A stretch of 64,000 bases of DNA from Enterococcus thailandicus (GTDB lineage: Bacteria > Bacillota > Bacilli > Lactobacillales > Enterococcaceae): positions 78,013 to 142,012 of the forward strand of contig NZ_JXLE01000007.1 in the NCBI RefSeq assembly GCF_001886265.1, written 5' to 3'. The position numbers and the translations under genes were made by a program. The notes beneath the pieces were generated by a model. That model had not been told where the DNA came from and ran no database searches. It saw only the letters and a list, made by a program, of their open reading frames with translations. This document shows, piece by piece, positions 32,606 to 42,108 of the stretch (positions within the stretch are counted from its first letter, which is position 1; each line of letters starts with the position of its first letter).

Positions 32606-34120
32606 ATGAAAAAATTATTAGCGAGTTTATTTATTGTTACATCTGTTATCACGATGAGCGCCTGTTCATCAGATAATTCAGCTTCAAAAGAATCATCAAA
32701 CTCAAGTACAAAAGAGACAACAGATGTGTCTTCTGGTGCATCTGAGCAAGCATATACTGATCCAAAAGAAATGAAAGATTCCTATGATCTAGTGATTGTT
32801 GGTGCTGGTGGAGCTGGAATGACTGCTGCAATTGAGGCAAAAGATGCTGGTCTAAATCCCGTGATTTTAGAAAAAATGCCAGTTGCGGGCGGAAATACTT
32901 CAAAATCTTCAAGCGGAATGAATGCCTCTGAAACAAAATTCCAAAAAGCAGATGGCATTACAGATTCAAATGATGCGTTTTATGAAGAAACATTAAAAGG
33001 TGGCGGAGGAACGAACGACAAAGAAATGTTACGCTACTTTGTTGATCATTCAGCAGACGCTATTGATTGGTTAGACACAAATGGTATTACTTTAGATAAC
33101 TTAACGATTACTGGTGGAATGAGTGAAAAACGTACACATCGTCCATCTGATGGTTCTGCAATTGGTGGGTACCTAGTTGAAGGTCTTTTGAAAAACGTTC
33201 ATGAACGTGAGATTCCAATTTTTGTAAACACAGACGTAACAGATATCAAGAAAAATGACGGTACAGTGAATGAAGTAACTGTTCAAGTGCAAGGCGAAAA
33301 ACCAAAAGAAATCACTGGAAAAGCAATTGTCGTAACAACTGGTGGTTTTGGTGCAAGTAAAGAGTTGATTGAAGAATATCGTCCAGACCTAAAAGGCTAT
33401 GTAACAACTAACCAAGAAGGTTCAACTGGTGATGGAATCAAGATGATTGAAAAACTTGGCGGACAAGCAGTGGATATGGATAAAATTCAGATTCATCCAA
33501 CTGTTCAGCAAGATAAAGGTGTTTTGATTGGCGAAGTTGTCCGTGGTGAGGGTGCAATTCTTGTCAATAACGATGGTGAACGTTTTGTAAATGAAATGGA
33601 TACTCGTGATAAAGTATCAGCAGCAATTACTGCTTTACCAGACAAATCAGCTTACTTAATTTTTGACCAAGGTGTACGCGACCGCGCGAAAGCAATTGAT
33701 TTCTATGATGAAAAAGGCTATGTTACAGCTGGTGACAGCATTGAAGAGTTAGCCAAAGCAATCAACGTTCCTGAAGAAACATTAGCAACTACAGTTAACA
33801 CTTGGAATAGTGAAGTAGCAGATAAAAATGACACACAATTTAATCGTACAACTGCAATGGATAATGACCTATCAAAACCAAAATATTATGCAATCAAAAT
33901 CGCACCAGGAATCCACTATACAATGGGTGGTGTGAAAATTAATACCAATACAGAAGTATTAAATGCAGATAATGAACCAATTAAAGGTTTATATGCAGCT
34001 GGTGAAGTAACTGGTGGCTTACATGGAGATAACCGAATTGGTGGAAATTCAGTAGCAGAAATTATTATTTTTGGACGTCAAGCTGGTCAACAAGCAGCTA
34101 AATTCGTTTCTGAAAATTAA
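32606..34120 (+). CDS. Extracellular flavoprotein lipoprotein, fumarate/urocanate reductase type
   Basis: ATG 32606 follows AAAGGAGGA. The N-terminus is a lipoprotein signal with T-M-S-A-C at 16-20 and a Ser/Thr-rich linker, so the 504-residue protein is lipid-anchored outside. The flavin domain is that of flavocytochrome c fumarate reductases: V-I-V-G-A-G-G-A-G-M-T-A-A, G-G-N-T-S-K-S-S-S-G-M-N, H-P-T-V, R-G-E-G-A-I-L-V-N, and the terminal G-G-L-H-G-D-N-R-I-G-G-N-S. Unlike the flavinylated FrdA of extracellular electron transfer, no FMN-binding domain is present, so its electron donor must be a separate protein. The substrate could be fumarate, urocanate or a related enoate. Confidence 0.87.
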   Translation: MKKLLASLFIVTSVITMSACSSDNSASKESSNSSTKETTDVSSGASEQAYTDPKEMKDSYDLVIVGAGGAGMTAAIEAKDAGLNPVILEKMPVAGGNTSKSSSGMNASETKFQKADGITDSNDAFYEETLKGGGGTNDKEMLRYFVDHSADAIDWLDTNGITLDNLTITGGMSEKRTHRPSDGSAIGGYLVEGLLKNVHEREIPIFVNTDVTDIKKNDGTVNEVTVQVQGEKPKEITGKAIVVTTGGFGASKELIEEYRPDLKGYVTTNQEGSTGDGIKMIEKLGGQAVDMDKIQIHPTVQQDKGVLIGEVVRGEGAILVNNDGERFVNEMDTRDKVSAAITALPDKSAYLIFDQGVRDRAKAIDFYDEKGYVTAGDSIEELAKAINVPEETLATTVNTWNSEVADKNDTQFNRTTAMDNDLSKPKYYAIKIAPGIHYTMGGVKINTNTEVLNADNEPIKGLYAAGEVTGGLHGDNRIGGNSVAEIIIFGRQAGQQAAKFVSEN

Positions 34121-34158
34121 AAATGAGCTTGGGGTAGCAGTTGCCCCAAGCTTTTTTG
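34121..34158 (+). terminator. Terminator of the reductase gene
   Basis: GAGCTTGGGGTAGC-like arm GCTTGGGG pairs with CCCCAAGC around a short loop, followed by six T. Confidence 0.9.
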
Positions 34159-34200
34159 TTTAAAATGTTTTTTTATAATCTAGTAATCAGTAGGACAAAC

Positions 34201-34332
34201 GAGACTGGGATAAACCTAAAAGTCCAGTCGTTCTTAACACATTTTTTAATTTAAAAAACGCCTAAAATCAACGTTTTCAAAAACGAATTTTAGGCGTTTT
34301 TTCTATTTAGGCGACTTTTGCCCCAGTTCCGT
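34201..34332. repeat. MITE-like palindromic element
   Basis: About 130 bp with imperfect inverted ends (ACTGGGATAAAC... and ...TTTTGCCCCAGT) around a very strong inner hairpin, AAAAAACGCCTAAAAT at 34253-34268 with its exact complement at 34287-34302. It encodes nothing. The ends resemble the GGGAC-type ends of enterococcal IS elements, so a non-autonomous derivative is likely. Confidence 0.5.
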
Positions 34333-34344
34333 TTATTTTTTACA

Positions 34345-34660
34345 GGTCTTATAACTAAGTATGTGTGGATAGCTATTTAGAGTAACGGCTCGCTATCTGT
34401 TCGGAGCTAACCACTTTGCGCCACAACCTTTTACGGTGTTCCCAAAGTAGCTTCTTCGGTAATAAGTCCTCTTTTCATAAAAATATAGAAAGCTATTTTT
34501 AGAAAAGATTCCTTATTACTTGAAGCTAACCACTTTGCGCCACAACCTTTTTTACGATGTTCAAGAAGTAACTCCTTCAAAATAAGTCTAAACTATTCAA
34601 AAATGTGAGCAGCAATTTCTGGTAATTTATTCTTATTTATCGGGACTGGACACTTCTTTC
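34345..34660. repeat. 120-bp hairpin repeat, locus E (two units plus a partial, diverged)
   Basis: ACAACC-type marks lie at 34423, 34542 and 34661 (119-base steps). The stem sequences differ from loci A-D (for example CTTTTC...AGAAAAG), yet the inverted-half arrangement is kept. The last mark (ACAATT) overlaps the stop codon end of the GntR gene at 34659. Confidence 0.8.
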
Positions 34661-35375
34661 ACAATTTTTTTAAATGTACATCCAAAACAAACTTACTTTG
34701 ATTGCTAATAAAATAGGATTTTGAAAATTCAAATGCTCGTCCTTTTTGATCGTAACCAATTTGCTCAATCACCAATACAGCATCATTTTTTTTGATTTTT
34801 AAAGAGGCACTAACTTCTTCATTTGCTTGGTCTGCATAAACAATTCGACGCGCATCAACCAGCTGCAACTTGGCTTCATGCCCTAGATAATCATAGACAG
34901 ATCCTTGCAGTATTTCTTCGGTGATAGGTGCGATTGCAACAGGCATAACAACATGTTCAAAACTATAATACTGACCATTCAATAAACGGACACGCTTAAA
35001 TTCATAGACAGGGTCTGTTTTATTTAAAGATAAATTTTGCTGTTCTTCTTCTGTAGGCAAACGCGCGTCAAAAAATAAAATATTACTTTTGATTTCTTGA
35101 TCACGATGAGAGTAAGTTACCCCAACTGGCAGATCTAAAGGGAGTAATTCACTTGTATTATTTTCAATTGTTGGACGAATATATGTACCAGATCCTTGCT
35201 TACTAAATATTAATCCCTCGTTTTCTAATAAAGATAGTGCTTTTTTTAACGTAATACGAGAAACATCATATTTTTCTGCAAAAAATTCTTGGGTAGGCAA
35301 TAAAGTCCCAGCACGATAATGATTTGTTAGAATATCACGCTTGATATCTGAATAAATTTCACGGTATTTATACAA
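34659..35375 (-). CDS. GntR/HutC-family regulator of the N-glycan locus
   Basis: I start it at TTG 35375, eight bases after GTGAGG; a longer frame exists without a site. Residues 1-70 form the GntR winged helix (I-Y-S-D-I-K-R-D-I-L, then Y-D-V-S-R-I-T-L-K-K-A-L-S-L-L-E-N-E-G). The rest is a UTRA effector domain (Y-E-F-K-R-V-R-L, Y-S-F-E-H-V-V-M-P) that binds sugars or sugar phosphates. It is divergent from the PTS-mannosidase operon. Repeated TTTGTATA-type motifs in the shared intergenic region are the probable operators. Confidence 0.9.
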   Translation of the reverse strand: MYKYREIYSDIKRDILTNHYRAGTLLPTQEFFAEKYDVSRITLKKALSLLENEGLIFSKQGSGTYIRPTIENNTSELLPLDLPVGVTYSHRDQEIKSNILFFDARLPTEEEQQNLSLNKTDPVYEFKRVRLLNGQYYSFEHVVMPVAIAPITEEILQGSVYDYLGHEAKLQLVDARRIVYADQANEEVSASLKIKKNDAVLVIEQIGYDQKGRAFEFSKSYFISNQSKFVLDVHLKKL

Positions 35376-35395
35376 TTTGTAAACCTCACTTTTTA

Positions 35396-35486
35396 TTATT
35401 TGTATACACATTTTAATATAAAATAGATAATTTGTATATATAATTATGAAATTAAATGTTTACAAATTATCTTAGTTGTATATAAT
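35396..35486. promoter_or_regulatory. Divergent control region: GntR-type operators and PTS-operon promoter
   Basis: Three TTGTATA copies occur at about 35399-35405, 35432-35438 and 35476-35482, in AT-rich half-palindromic contexts. A promoter for the rightward operon is TTTACA at 35459-35464, a 16-bp spacer and TATAAT at 35481-35486, overlapping the third motif, so the regulator could block polymerase. Operator assignment is by position and repetition. Confidence 0.55.
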
Positions 35487-35492
35487 TAAATC

Positions 35493-35506
35493 AGAAAACG
35501 TTTTCT
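35493..35506 (+). promoter_or_regulatory. cre box (CcpA site) before the N-glycan operon
   Basis: AGAAAACGTTTTCT is a perfect palindrome with the central CG and flanks of the CcpA consensus. It lies just downstream of the predicted transcription start, where CcpA-HPr-Ser-P represses by blocking initiation. Confidence 0.75.
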
Positions 35507-35533
35507 CTAAAAAGTAGAAAAGGGAGTATTACT

Positions 35534-36877
35534 ATGAAATTTGATGTACAAAAACTTCAAGAACCATTGTTAAAAGTTTCAGCTTGGGTTGAAGGCAATA
35601 CTATTTTACAAGCTGTAAAAAATGCGTTTGTCCGCACCATCCCGTTTACTGTTGTTGGCTCATTTTCAAATTTAATTAAAATGCAGATCGATGCGTTGAT
35701 TAAAAATCAAGGAATCGATAATGCGATTTTAACAAATATCAGTAATTTATTTGGTTACTTAGGAAATGCTACATTAGGAATCGTTGCTATTATTGTTGTT
35801 TTTTCTTCAGCTTATTCTTATGCAATTGAACTAAAACATAAAGAAAAAAATGAACGTTTAAATCCGATTATTGCAACATTACTTGCGTTATCTGCTTACT
35901 TTGTAATGGTACCAAATAATGTGAATTATCTCGACTCTAAGGCGGAAATTATCGAAGGATTTGCTTCTTCTTTCTTCAGTTATGAAGGAATGTTTACTGC
36001 GTTGATTGTTGGAATGATTGCCGTTGCTTTATTTGCTCGGTTTACACGAAGCAAATTTACAATCAAGATGCCTGGAAATGTCCCACAAAATGTTTTTGAT
36101 TCCTTCTTCTCATTGATTCCAATCAGTGAAGTATTATTGATTTTTGGTGTTCTTCGCATTGTAATCCAATCATTAGGATATGTTTCATTGTTACAAATGA
36201 TTTCTGAAGTATTGATTAAACCACTGTTGACTGTTGGAACAGGATTGCCTGCAATCATTATTGTCATTTTATTACAACAAATTTTATGGTTCTTAGGATT
36301 ACATGGTTTTAATATTGTTTGGGGAGTTGTTTCCGCATTTTGGTTACCAGTTTTCTTAGAAAATGTTGCCAAATTTGCAGAAACACAAAGTTTTGCTGGC
36401 ATTTCAATTGCACCAAACACAATGACGAATGTCTATGCAATGATTGGTGGTTCAGGGGCAACCTTTGGCTTGATCATCGCCATGTTGATTTTTACGAGAA
36501 AAGGTGAGAAAGAACGAGAAGTTGCTAAATTAGCATTGATTCCTGGATGCTTTGGTATTAATGAACCAGTTATTTTTGGATTACCAATTGTTTTAAATCC
36601 ATTGATGTTTATTCCGTGGATTGTTGTACCAATTGTCAATGCAGTAATTGCCTATGTGGTGACTTCACTTGGCTGGGTCGTACCATTAGTTGTTTTGAAT
36701 TCAGGAAATGAACCAATTTTTATTAGCACTTGGGTCTTAGGCGCATTCCATATCAGTCCAGTAATCTTGACTTTTGTATTGGTTGTCTTAGACATCATTA
36801 TGTATGCACCTTTTGTCATTTTGAATCAACGACAAGAACGAGCAGCCGATCAATTAATGGCGCATTCAGCTGAATAA
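35534..36877 (+). CDS. PTS EIIC, lactose/cellobiose (CelB) family
   Basis: The 447-residue permease has about ten membrane helices and the EIIC signatures R-T-I-P-F-T-V-V-G-S-F, W-F-L-G-L-H-G-F-N-I-V-W and G-I-N-E-P-V-I-F-G-L-P-I-V-L-N-P. It would import and phosphorylate a beta-glucoside-like or mannose-containing disaccharide. No EIIA or EIIB gene is in this locus, so those must be supplied from elsewhere. It is the first gene of the operon with GH38, GH125 and GH18, so its cargo is probably a glycan fragment such as a mannose-GlcNAc disaccharide. Confidence 0.9.
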   Translation: MKFDVQKLQEPLLKVSAWVEGNTILQAVKNAFVRTIPFTVVGSFSNLIKMQIDALIKNQGIDNAILTNISNLFGYLGNATLGIVAIIVVFSSAYSYAIELKHKEKNERLNPIIATLLALSAYFVMVPNNVNYLDSKAEIIEGFASSFFSYEGMFTALIVGMIAVALFARFTRSKFTIKMPGNVPQNVFDSFFSLIPISEVLLIFGVLRIVIQSLGYVSLLQMISEVLIKPLLTVGTGLPAIIIVILLQQILWFLGLHGFNIVWGVVSAFWLPVFLENVAKFAETQSFAGISIAPNTMTNVYAMIGGSGATFGLIIAMLIFTRKGEKEREVAKLALIPGCFGINEPVIFGLPIVLNPLMFIPWIVVPIVNAVIAYVVTSLGWVVPLVVLNSGNEPIFISTWVLGAFHISPVILTFVLVVLDIIMYAPFVILNQRQERAADQLMAHSAE

Positions 36878-36913
36878 TAACATGAATTGTAGAAGAATAG
36901 AGGAGTGGCACGC

Positions 36914-39550
36914 ATGAAAGACATTTACACTGTCGCACATACCCATTGGGATTTTGAATGGTATTTTACCCGTCAAGAAGCACGCGTTCAATTTATTTTC
37001 CATATGGATGAAGTTTTGGAAGCTTTAGAAACGAATCAGTTAGATTATTATACGTTAGATGGTCAAATGTCGATCATCGAAGATTATTTAGCTTTATTTC
37101 CAGAAAAAGAAGTAGAAATCAAAAAATTTGTGACAGCAGGACGTTTATTTATTGGGCCATGGTTTACACAAATTGATGAAATGACTACCTCAGGTGAATC
37201 AATTGTTCGTAATCTAAAAATCGGAATTACAGAAGCAAAAGCACTAGGTGGCGTGATGCGAGTTGGTTATCTTCCAGATTCTTTTGGACAAGGACAAGAT
37301 ATGCCCAAAATTTATCAAGGATTTGATATTTCTCATGCATTATTTTGGCGAGGAATGCCAAGAGAAGCGAATACCCGTTATTTTTACTGGTCAAGTAATG
37401 ATGGTTCAAAAGTCCTAACAGCTAATATTAAAAATGGTTACTATGCTGGTGTGGAATTGGTTGAGCAAAATCAATTTGATGAGCTTGCAGAAAAAATCAG
37501 TACACAGACACCGAGTGAGACCCATTTGTTACCTGTTGGTGGCGACCAACGAGCAGTTGACTTTGATTTGAAACAACGAATCAGTTTAGCCAATCAAGAA
37601 AGTGAAGAAGCTACTCGATTCATTGAAAGCAACTATCCGGTTTTCTTTAAATCTTTAGAAAACGAATCAGAAAAACTTCCTGAACTTTCTGGAGAATTTA
37701 TTGAACCATCTGATTCAAAAATTCATCGTGGCATTTATTCTTCTAGATATGATTTGAAACAGGTTTATGATCGATTAGAACGTAGCTTGACTTACCAATT
37801 AGAACCACTATCTGTCGTAGCAGCAAATCACGGTATTCCTGTTAAACAAGGACTGATTACCAGTCTATGGAAAATCGTTGCTAGAGGACAAGCTCATGAT
37901 AGCGCAGGCGGTTGTAATAGCGATAAAACAAATCAAGACATTTATTTGCGTGGGGTTAATGGATTGCAAGAAGCTCAGTCTTGTGTTGACTATTTATTGC
38001 GGAAACTAAGTATTTCTTTAAATCACGGACAAGACAATCAAGTTTTTCTTTGGAATCCGTTACCCTTTGAGTTAACAACAATTCGTAAAGTAGCACTTTC
38101 AACTAAAACAGCTACTTTTTCATTAGTCGATCAAAAGGGACAACCGGTTGAAGTTGAACTGTTAAGTCAAAAACGAGAAAATGCCGCACTCTTGAGAAGA
38201 GATCCTGAGGCAATGAGTGATGAACATTATTATGTAAGTGAAGTAGCAATCGAGTGTACATTACCTTCAATGGGCTGGCTTTGTTTTACGGTCGAAGAAA
38301 CAACTGCAAGTGTACCACAGCTCACAAAAGCAACGGAGTTAGAAAATGACTGGTATGTTATCCAATTGAAAGAAGGAAAACTGAACCTTTATTCAAAAGA
38401 ATTGAAGAAATGGTACCATGATTTCTTATGGTTTGAAGACAGTGGCGATGAAGGGGACACGTATGATTATTCGCCAGCGTTTAATGATTGGTTCTTAAAA
38501 CTTGATTTTTCACAGCATAACCAAGCAATGGTTGAGCAAGGGGACTTGATTAGTCGAATGACGATTGAGGGAGAATGGGCATTACCTTTTGACCTATGTT
38601 CACGAAAAGAACAAGTAACAGATGGAACAGTCAGCTATACGATGGTTCTGGAATGCAATAAGCAAACGAACTTGATTGATGTGCATCTAACACTGGATAA
38701 TCAAGTGCTTGATCATCGCTTACGTTTGATGATTGCAACAAAAACAAAGGCCGTGGTTTCTACAAGTGATACACCATTTGGCATAATAAAACGTCCAATA
38801 GAAGAAAAACATTTACCTGATTGGAAAGAAATCGGGTATAAAGAAGAACCGACAAGTATGCGACCAATGTTACATCTTGCCAATCTCCATGATGAAAAAG
38901 AAAGCTGGTCATTTTTAACTAGAGGTACGAAAGATTTTCAAGTAATCGACGGCGAAAGGCAGCAATTAGCAATCACTGTTTTCCGTGGTGTGGGCTACTT
39001 GGGACGTCCAGATACATTGCGAAGACCCGGAGATGCCTCTGGACTTCAAACAAAAGTTGTTCCAACACCAGATAGCCAATTAGTAGGTACAGTTGTGTTC
39101 GAAGGCAGCCTTGTTTTAGATGAATTTTTCGATAGCCAGAAGTTACAAACCAACTATTTAGAAACAACACAAGAAGCACTTGACTATCAGACGCAGGAAC
39201 TGAATCGTTTTACAACACCAATCCAATATTTCCCAGTCAATCCAAAATCACTTATTGAAGACCCACGTGGAAAAGTAACCATCGATGAACTGACAGTTGT
39301 GTTTAGTAGTCTTCAAGCAACGATTGATGGAACAGGGATTGAATTACGTTTGTATAATCCAACAGATGTAGCACAAACAGCACCAGGTAAACTCTCTTTT
39401 GATGCACCTACTGAAGTAAAATTACTGAACTTGGAAGGGAAAGTAATTGATTCGGTAAGCGAAAATGTGACTACTTTACCGATGAGTGCTTTCAAGCCAG
39501 GTGAAATTCGAACGTATGGCATTTTTTTCAATCAAAAAGAAATGGAGTAG
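36914..39550 (+). CDS. GH38 alpha-mannosidase
   Basis: ATG 36914 follows GAGGAG. The 878-residue length suits bacterial GH38. The zinc-binding start H-T-H-W-D (9-13) and the nucleophile Asp122 in G-Y-L-P-D-S-F-G-Q are present, with G-P-W-F-T-Q-I-D-E at about 81-89. There is no signal peptide, so it acts in the cytoplasm on imported mannosides. The closest functional relatives I know are the streptococcal alpha-1,3-mannosidases of the SpGH38 type. It is followed by the GH125 gene after four bases. Confidence 0.95.
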   Translation: MKDIYTVAHTHWDFEWYFTRQEARVQFIFHMDEVLEALETNQLDYYTLDGQMSIIEDYLALFPEKEVEIKKFVTAGRLFIGPWFTQIDEMTTSGESIVRNLKIGITEAKALGGVMRVGYLPDSFGQGQDMPKIYQGFDISHALFWRGMPREANTRYFYWSSNDGSKVLTANIKNGYYAGVELVEQNQFDELAEKISTQTPSETHLLPVGGDQRAVDFDLKQRISLANQESEEATRFIESNYPVFFKSLENESEKLPELSGEFIEPSDSKIHRGIYSSRYDLKQVYDRLERSLTYQLEPLSVVAANHGIPVKQGLITSLWKIVARGQAHDSAGGCNSDKTNQDIYLRGVNGLQEAQSCVDYLLRKLSISLNHGQDNQVFLWNPLPFELTTIRKVALSTKTATFSLVDQKGQPVEVELLSQKRENAALLRRDPEAMSDEHYYVSEVAIECTLPSMGWLCFTVEETTASVPQLTKATELENDWYVIQLKEGKLNLYSKELKKWYHDFLWFEDSGDEGDTYDYSPAFNDWFLKLDFSQHNQAMVEQGDLISRMTIEGEWALPFDLCSRKEQVTDGTVSYTMVLECNKQTNLIDVHLTLDNQVLDHRLRLMIATKTKAVVSTSDTPFGIIKRPIEEKHLPDWKEIGYKEEPTSMRPMLHLANLHDEKESWSFLTRGTKDFQVIDGERQQLAITVFRGVGYLGRPDTLRRPGDASGLQTKVVPTPDSQLVGTVVFEGSLVLDEFFDSQKLQTNYLETTQEALDYQTQELNRFTTPIQYFPVNPKSLIEDPRGKVTIDELTVVFSSLQATIDGTGIELRLYNPTDVAQTAPGKLSFDAPTEVKLLNLEGKVIDSVSENVTTLPMSAFKPGEIRTYGIFFNQKEME

Positions 39551-39554
39551 TGAC

Positions 39555-40844
39555 GTGATCAATCAAACAGACTTAATCAATGAAATCCAACAATATGCAA
39601 TGACTATCAATTTAAAAGATGCAAAAGCAACAAAGTTATTTCAACATGCACTCGTTGATACAATTACGAATACGGTTTCTGTGAGAGAAAATGGCGAAAT
39701 CTTTGTTGCTACAGGTGATATTTCTGCCATGTGGCTAAGAGATTCAACTTTTCAAGTCTTGCCATATTTAGAAATTGTCCATGAGGTCCCGACAATCAAA
39801 CAATTGATTCATGGCGTATTGAAGCAACAATTAACGTATATCAAACATGATCCTTATTCTAATGCGTTTAACAAAGAAGTTGGTGGTGGTCATTACAGTA
39901 ATGACACGTCGAATATTCCAATTTCGCCATTAGTTTGGGAAAGAAAATTTGAAATTGATTCATTATGTGCACCATTTTTCTTAGCGTTTCATCTCTACAA
40001 AAAAACGGGTTATGAAGCACATTTGACTCCTGATTTTTGGGCGGTCGCTGAGTTGGCAATTGACACTTTTATTACGGAACAGCACCATGAATCATCAGAT
40101 TATCTTTTCCAACGTACAAATTGTCCGCCATCAGATACTTTAGCGAGAGAAGGAAGAGGAACACCGATAAATTATACTGGAATGGTCTGGAGTGGCTTCC
40201 GTCCAAGTGATGATGCATGCACTTATGGTTACTTTGTTCCAGGAAATCTATTTATTCTAGTTATCTTGGATCAATTGCTGGAATTATTAGCAGTGAAACC
40301 GAAAGAAGACCAAGAAGTATTACGTCAAAAAATCCAGAAATTACAAGAAGACATCTCAAAAGGTGTCCAACAATTTGCTATTTTAAATGACGAAAATGGT
40401 GAAAGTTATTATGCATATGAGGTAGATGGTTTAGGAAATCATTTATTTATGGATGATGCAAATGTTCCTAGCTTATTATCTTTACCGTTTTTAGGTTACA
40501 TGAAAGAAGACAATCCGCTTTATCAAACAACACGCCAGAAAATTTTAAGTAAAGAAAATCCTTATTATTATTCTGGAACCTACTTGGCAGGAATTGGCAG
40601 TCCACATACACCACCAAACTATGTCTGGCCAATTTCACTTGCGATGGAAGGCTTGACTTCAACGAATCGTAACTTTGTTGAAGAAAAAATTGATCAAATT
40701 GCTAAAAACGACGCTGGAACTTTGCAGTGTCATGAGGGAGTTGATGTGGATAATCCCGAGAATTATACGAGAGAATGGTTTTCTTGGGCGAATATGACGT
40801 ATTGTGGGTTGGTTTTTCACTATTTGAATTTAGGTGGAAAATGA
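39555..40844 (+). CDS. GH125 exo-alpha-1,6-mannosidase
   Basis: GTG 39555 has GGAG at 39544-39547; the longer frame overlaps GH38 without support. The roughly 429-residue product has the family (DUF1237) motifs M-W-L-R-D-S-T-F-Q-V, Y-S-N-A-F-N-K-E, F-E-I-D-S-L-C, Y-T-G-M-V-W-S-G-F-R-P-S-D-D-A and G-V-D-V-D-N. GH125 enzymes remove alpha-1,6-mannose with inversion. It has no signal peptide and would work with GH38 to trim high-mannose N-glycan cores inside the cell. Confidence 0.95.
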   Translation: MINQTDLINEIQQYAMTINLKDAKATKLFQHALVDTITNTVSVRENGEIFVATGDISAMWLRDSTFQVLPYLEIVHEVPTIKQLIHGVLKQQLTYIKHDPYSNAFNKEVGGGHYSNDTSNIPISPLVWERKFEIDSLCAPFFLAFHLYKKTGYEAHLTPDFWAVAELAIDTFITEQHHESSDYLFQRTNCPPSDTLAREGRGTPINYTGMVWSGFRPSDDACTYGYFVPGNLFILVILDQLLELLAVKPKEDQEVLRQKIQKLQEDISKGVQQFAILNDENGESYYAYEVDGLGNHLFMDDANVPSLLSLPFLGYMKEDNPLYQTTRQKILSKENPYYYSGTYLAGIGSPHTPPNYVWPISLAMEGLTSTNRNFVEEKIDQIAKNDAGTLQCHEGVDVDNPENYTREWFSWANMTYCGLVFHYLNLGGK

Positions 40845-40897
40845 ATAGTTAAATGCTGCTTGACGGAATGTTTTACAGAAAAAGAGGAGAAAACAAA

Positions 40898-42064
40898 ATG
40901 AAGAAAATGAAGTTTGGATTTGCTGCACTCGTTTTTTTTGCTATGACACTTTTTATTCCTGTAACAGTTCATGGACAAGAACAAGAACATTCAACACAGA
41001 CGATGGTTTACTATCGAGCTTGGCGCGATAAAACGATGCACGGGGTCAACACTAGTTTACCTGATGAAAATTGGCTGACAATGGATGATATTCCTTATGG
41101 GATCGACATTGTAAACATCTTTAGTTATGTACCAAAAGGGGAAGAAGAAAAAGCAGCACCTTTTTTTAAGGAATTGAAAGAACATTATGTACCTAACCTG
41201 CATGCACGCGGTGTGAAATTGACCAAGGCAATTGATTATTCAGAATTGCTAAAAGTCCCTTATGCTGGTTCGTTTCCAACAGAACAAGAATTTGATGCGT
41301 ATGCGAATCAATTACTAGATGAACATGTACGCGCTTATGGTATTGATGGGCTTGATATTGATATGGAAACTTTCCCAAGCGCCACAGACATTGCTCTTTC
41401 AGATGGTGTAATCAAAGCATTAGCGAAATACATTGGGCCACTAGCGAATAATGGGACCGTTTTTGTTTACGACACAAATGGTTCCAACTTGGCACCTTTA
41501 CAAGATGTTGCATCAAGTTTCACTTATTTAGGATACCAACAGTACGGCTCGGATGACACACGAACACAACGCGCAATCAATGATTATACCAATGTCATTG
41601 AAAAAGAGCGCTTTATGCCAGGTTTGACATTTCCTGAAGAGCAAGACAACAACCGTTGGTACGACACAAAAGAACCTTATGAAACAAGTAATATCTACAA
41701 AGTAGCAAAATTTACCGCAGACCATCAATTATATGGAATGTTTTTATATGCTTTGGATCGAGATGGGCGAACATATAATGAAGATGATTTGAATCATGTT
41801 GTGCCGTCAAACTTTTTATGGACAAAAACGGCTATTTTGCAAGCAAAAGGATTTACTTTAGAACAAGCGAAAAATATTGCGATTCATCATTGGAACCGAG
41901 TAAGTGAAGAAGGACCAATAAAAAATTCAGTCCTAGAAAAAATCAATTCTGCGCAATCTAATTATGAAGTGAACAAAGTATTACTAGGATCAAGTAATGA
42001 TTTCGTAAATGACGGTGCAAGTATCACCTATGATCCAATTTATGAATTAACACTTATGAAATAA
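40898..42064 (+). CDS. Secreted GH18 endo-beta-N-acetylglucosaminidase
   Basis: ATG 40898 follows AGAGGAG. A signal peptide (hydrophobic 7-20, cleavage near V-H-G-Q) precedes a GH18 barrel of about 360 residues. The catalytic motif D-G-L-D-I-D-M-E is at 150-157, with Glu157 the acid. Y-Y-R-A-W-R-D near the start is typical of the EndoH/EndoE-alpha and EfEndo18A group, which cleave the chitobiose core of high-mannose N-glycans on glycoproteins. No LPxTG anchor is seen, so it is released. It completes a locus that frees, imports and trims host N-glycans. Confidence 0.93.
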   Translation: MKKMKFGFAALVFFAMTLFIPVTVHGQEQEHSTQTMVYYRAWRDKTMHGVNTSLPDENWLTMDDIPYGIDIVNIFSYVPKGEEEKAAPFFKELKEHYVPNLHARGVKLTKAIDYSELLKVPYAGSFPTEQEFDAYANQLLDEHVRAYGIDGLDIDMETFPSATDIALSDGVIKALAKYIGPLANNGTVFVYDTNGSNLAPLQDVASSFTYLGYQQYGSDDTRTQRAINDYTNVIEKERFMPGLTFPEEQDNNRWYDTKEPYETSNIYKVAKFTADHQLYGMFLYALDRDGRTYNEDDLNHVVPSNFLWTKTAILQAKGFTLEQAKNIAIHHWNRVSEEGPIKNSVLEKINSAQSNYEVNKVLLGSSNDFVNDGASITYDPIYELTLMK

Positions 42065-42107
42065 AAAATAAAGGTATGGCAACTACTCGCCATACCTTTA
42101 TTTTTTT
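42063..42107. terminator. Bidirectional terminator after the N-glycan operon
   Basis: AAATAAAGGTATGGC and GCCATACCTTTATTT pair across an eight-base loop with A- and T-rich flanks. It serves both the GH18 gene and the convergent gene ending at 42109. Confidence 0.88.
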
Positions 42108-42108
42108 G

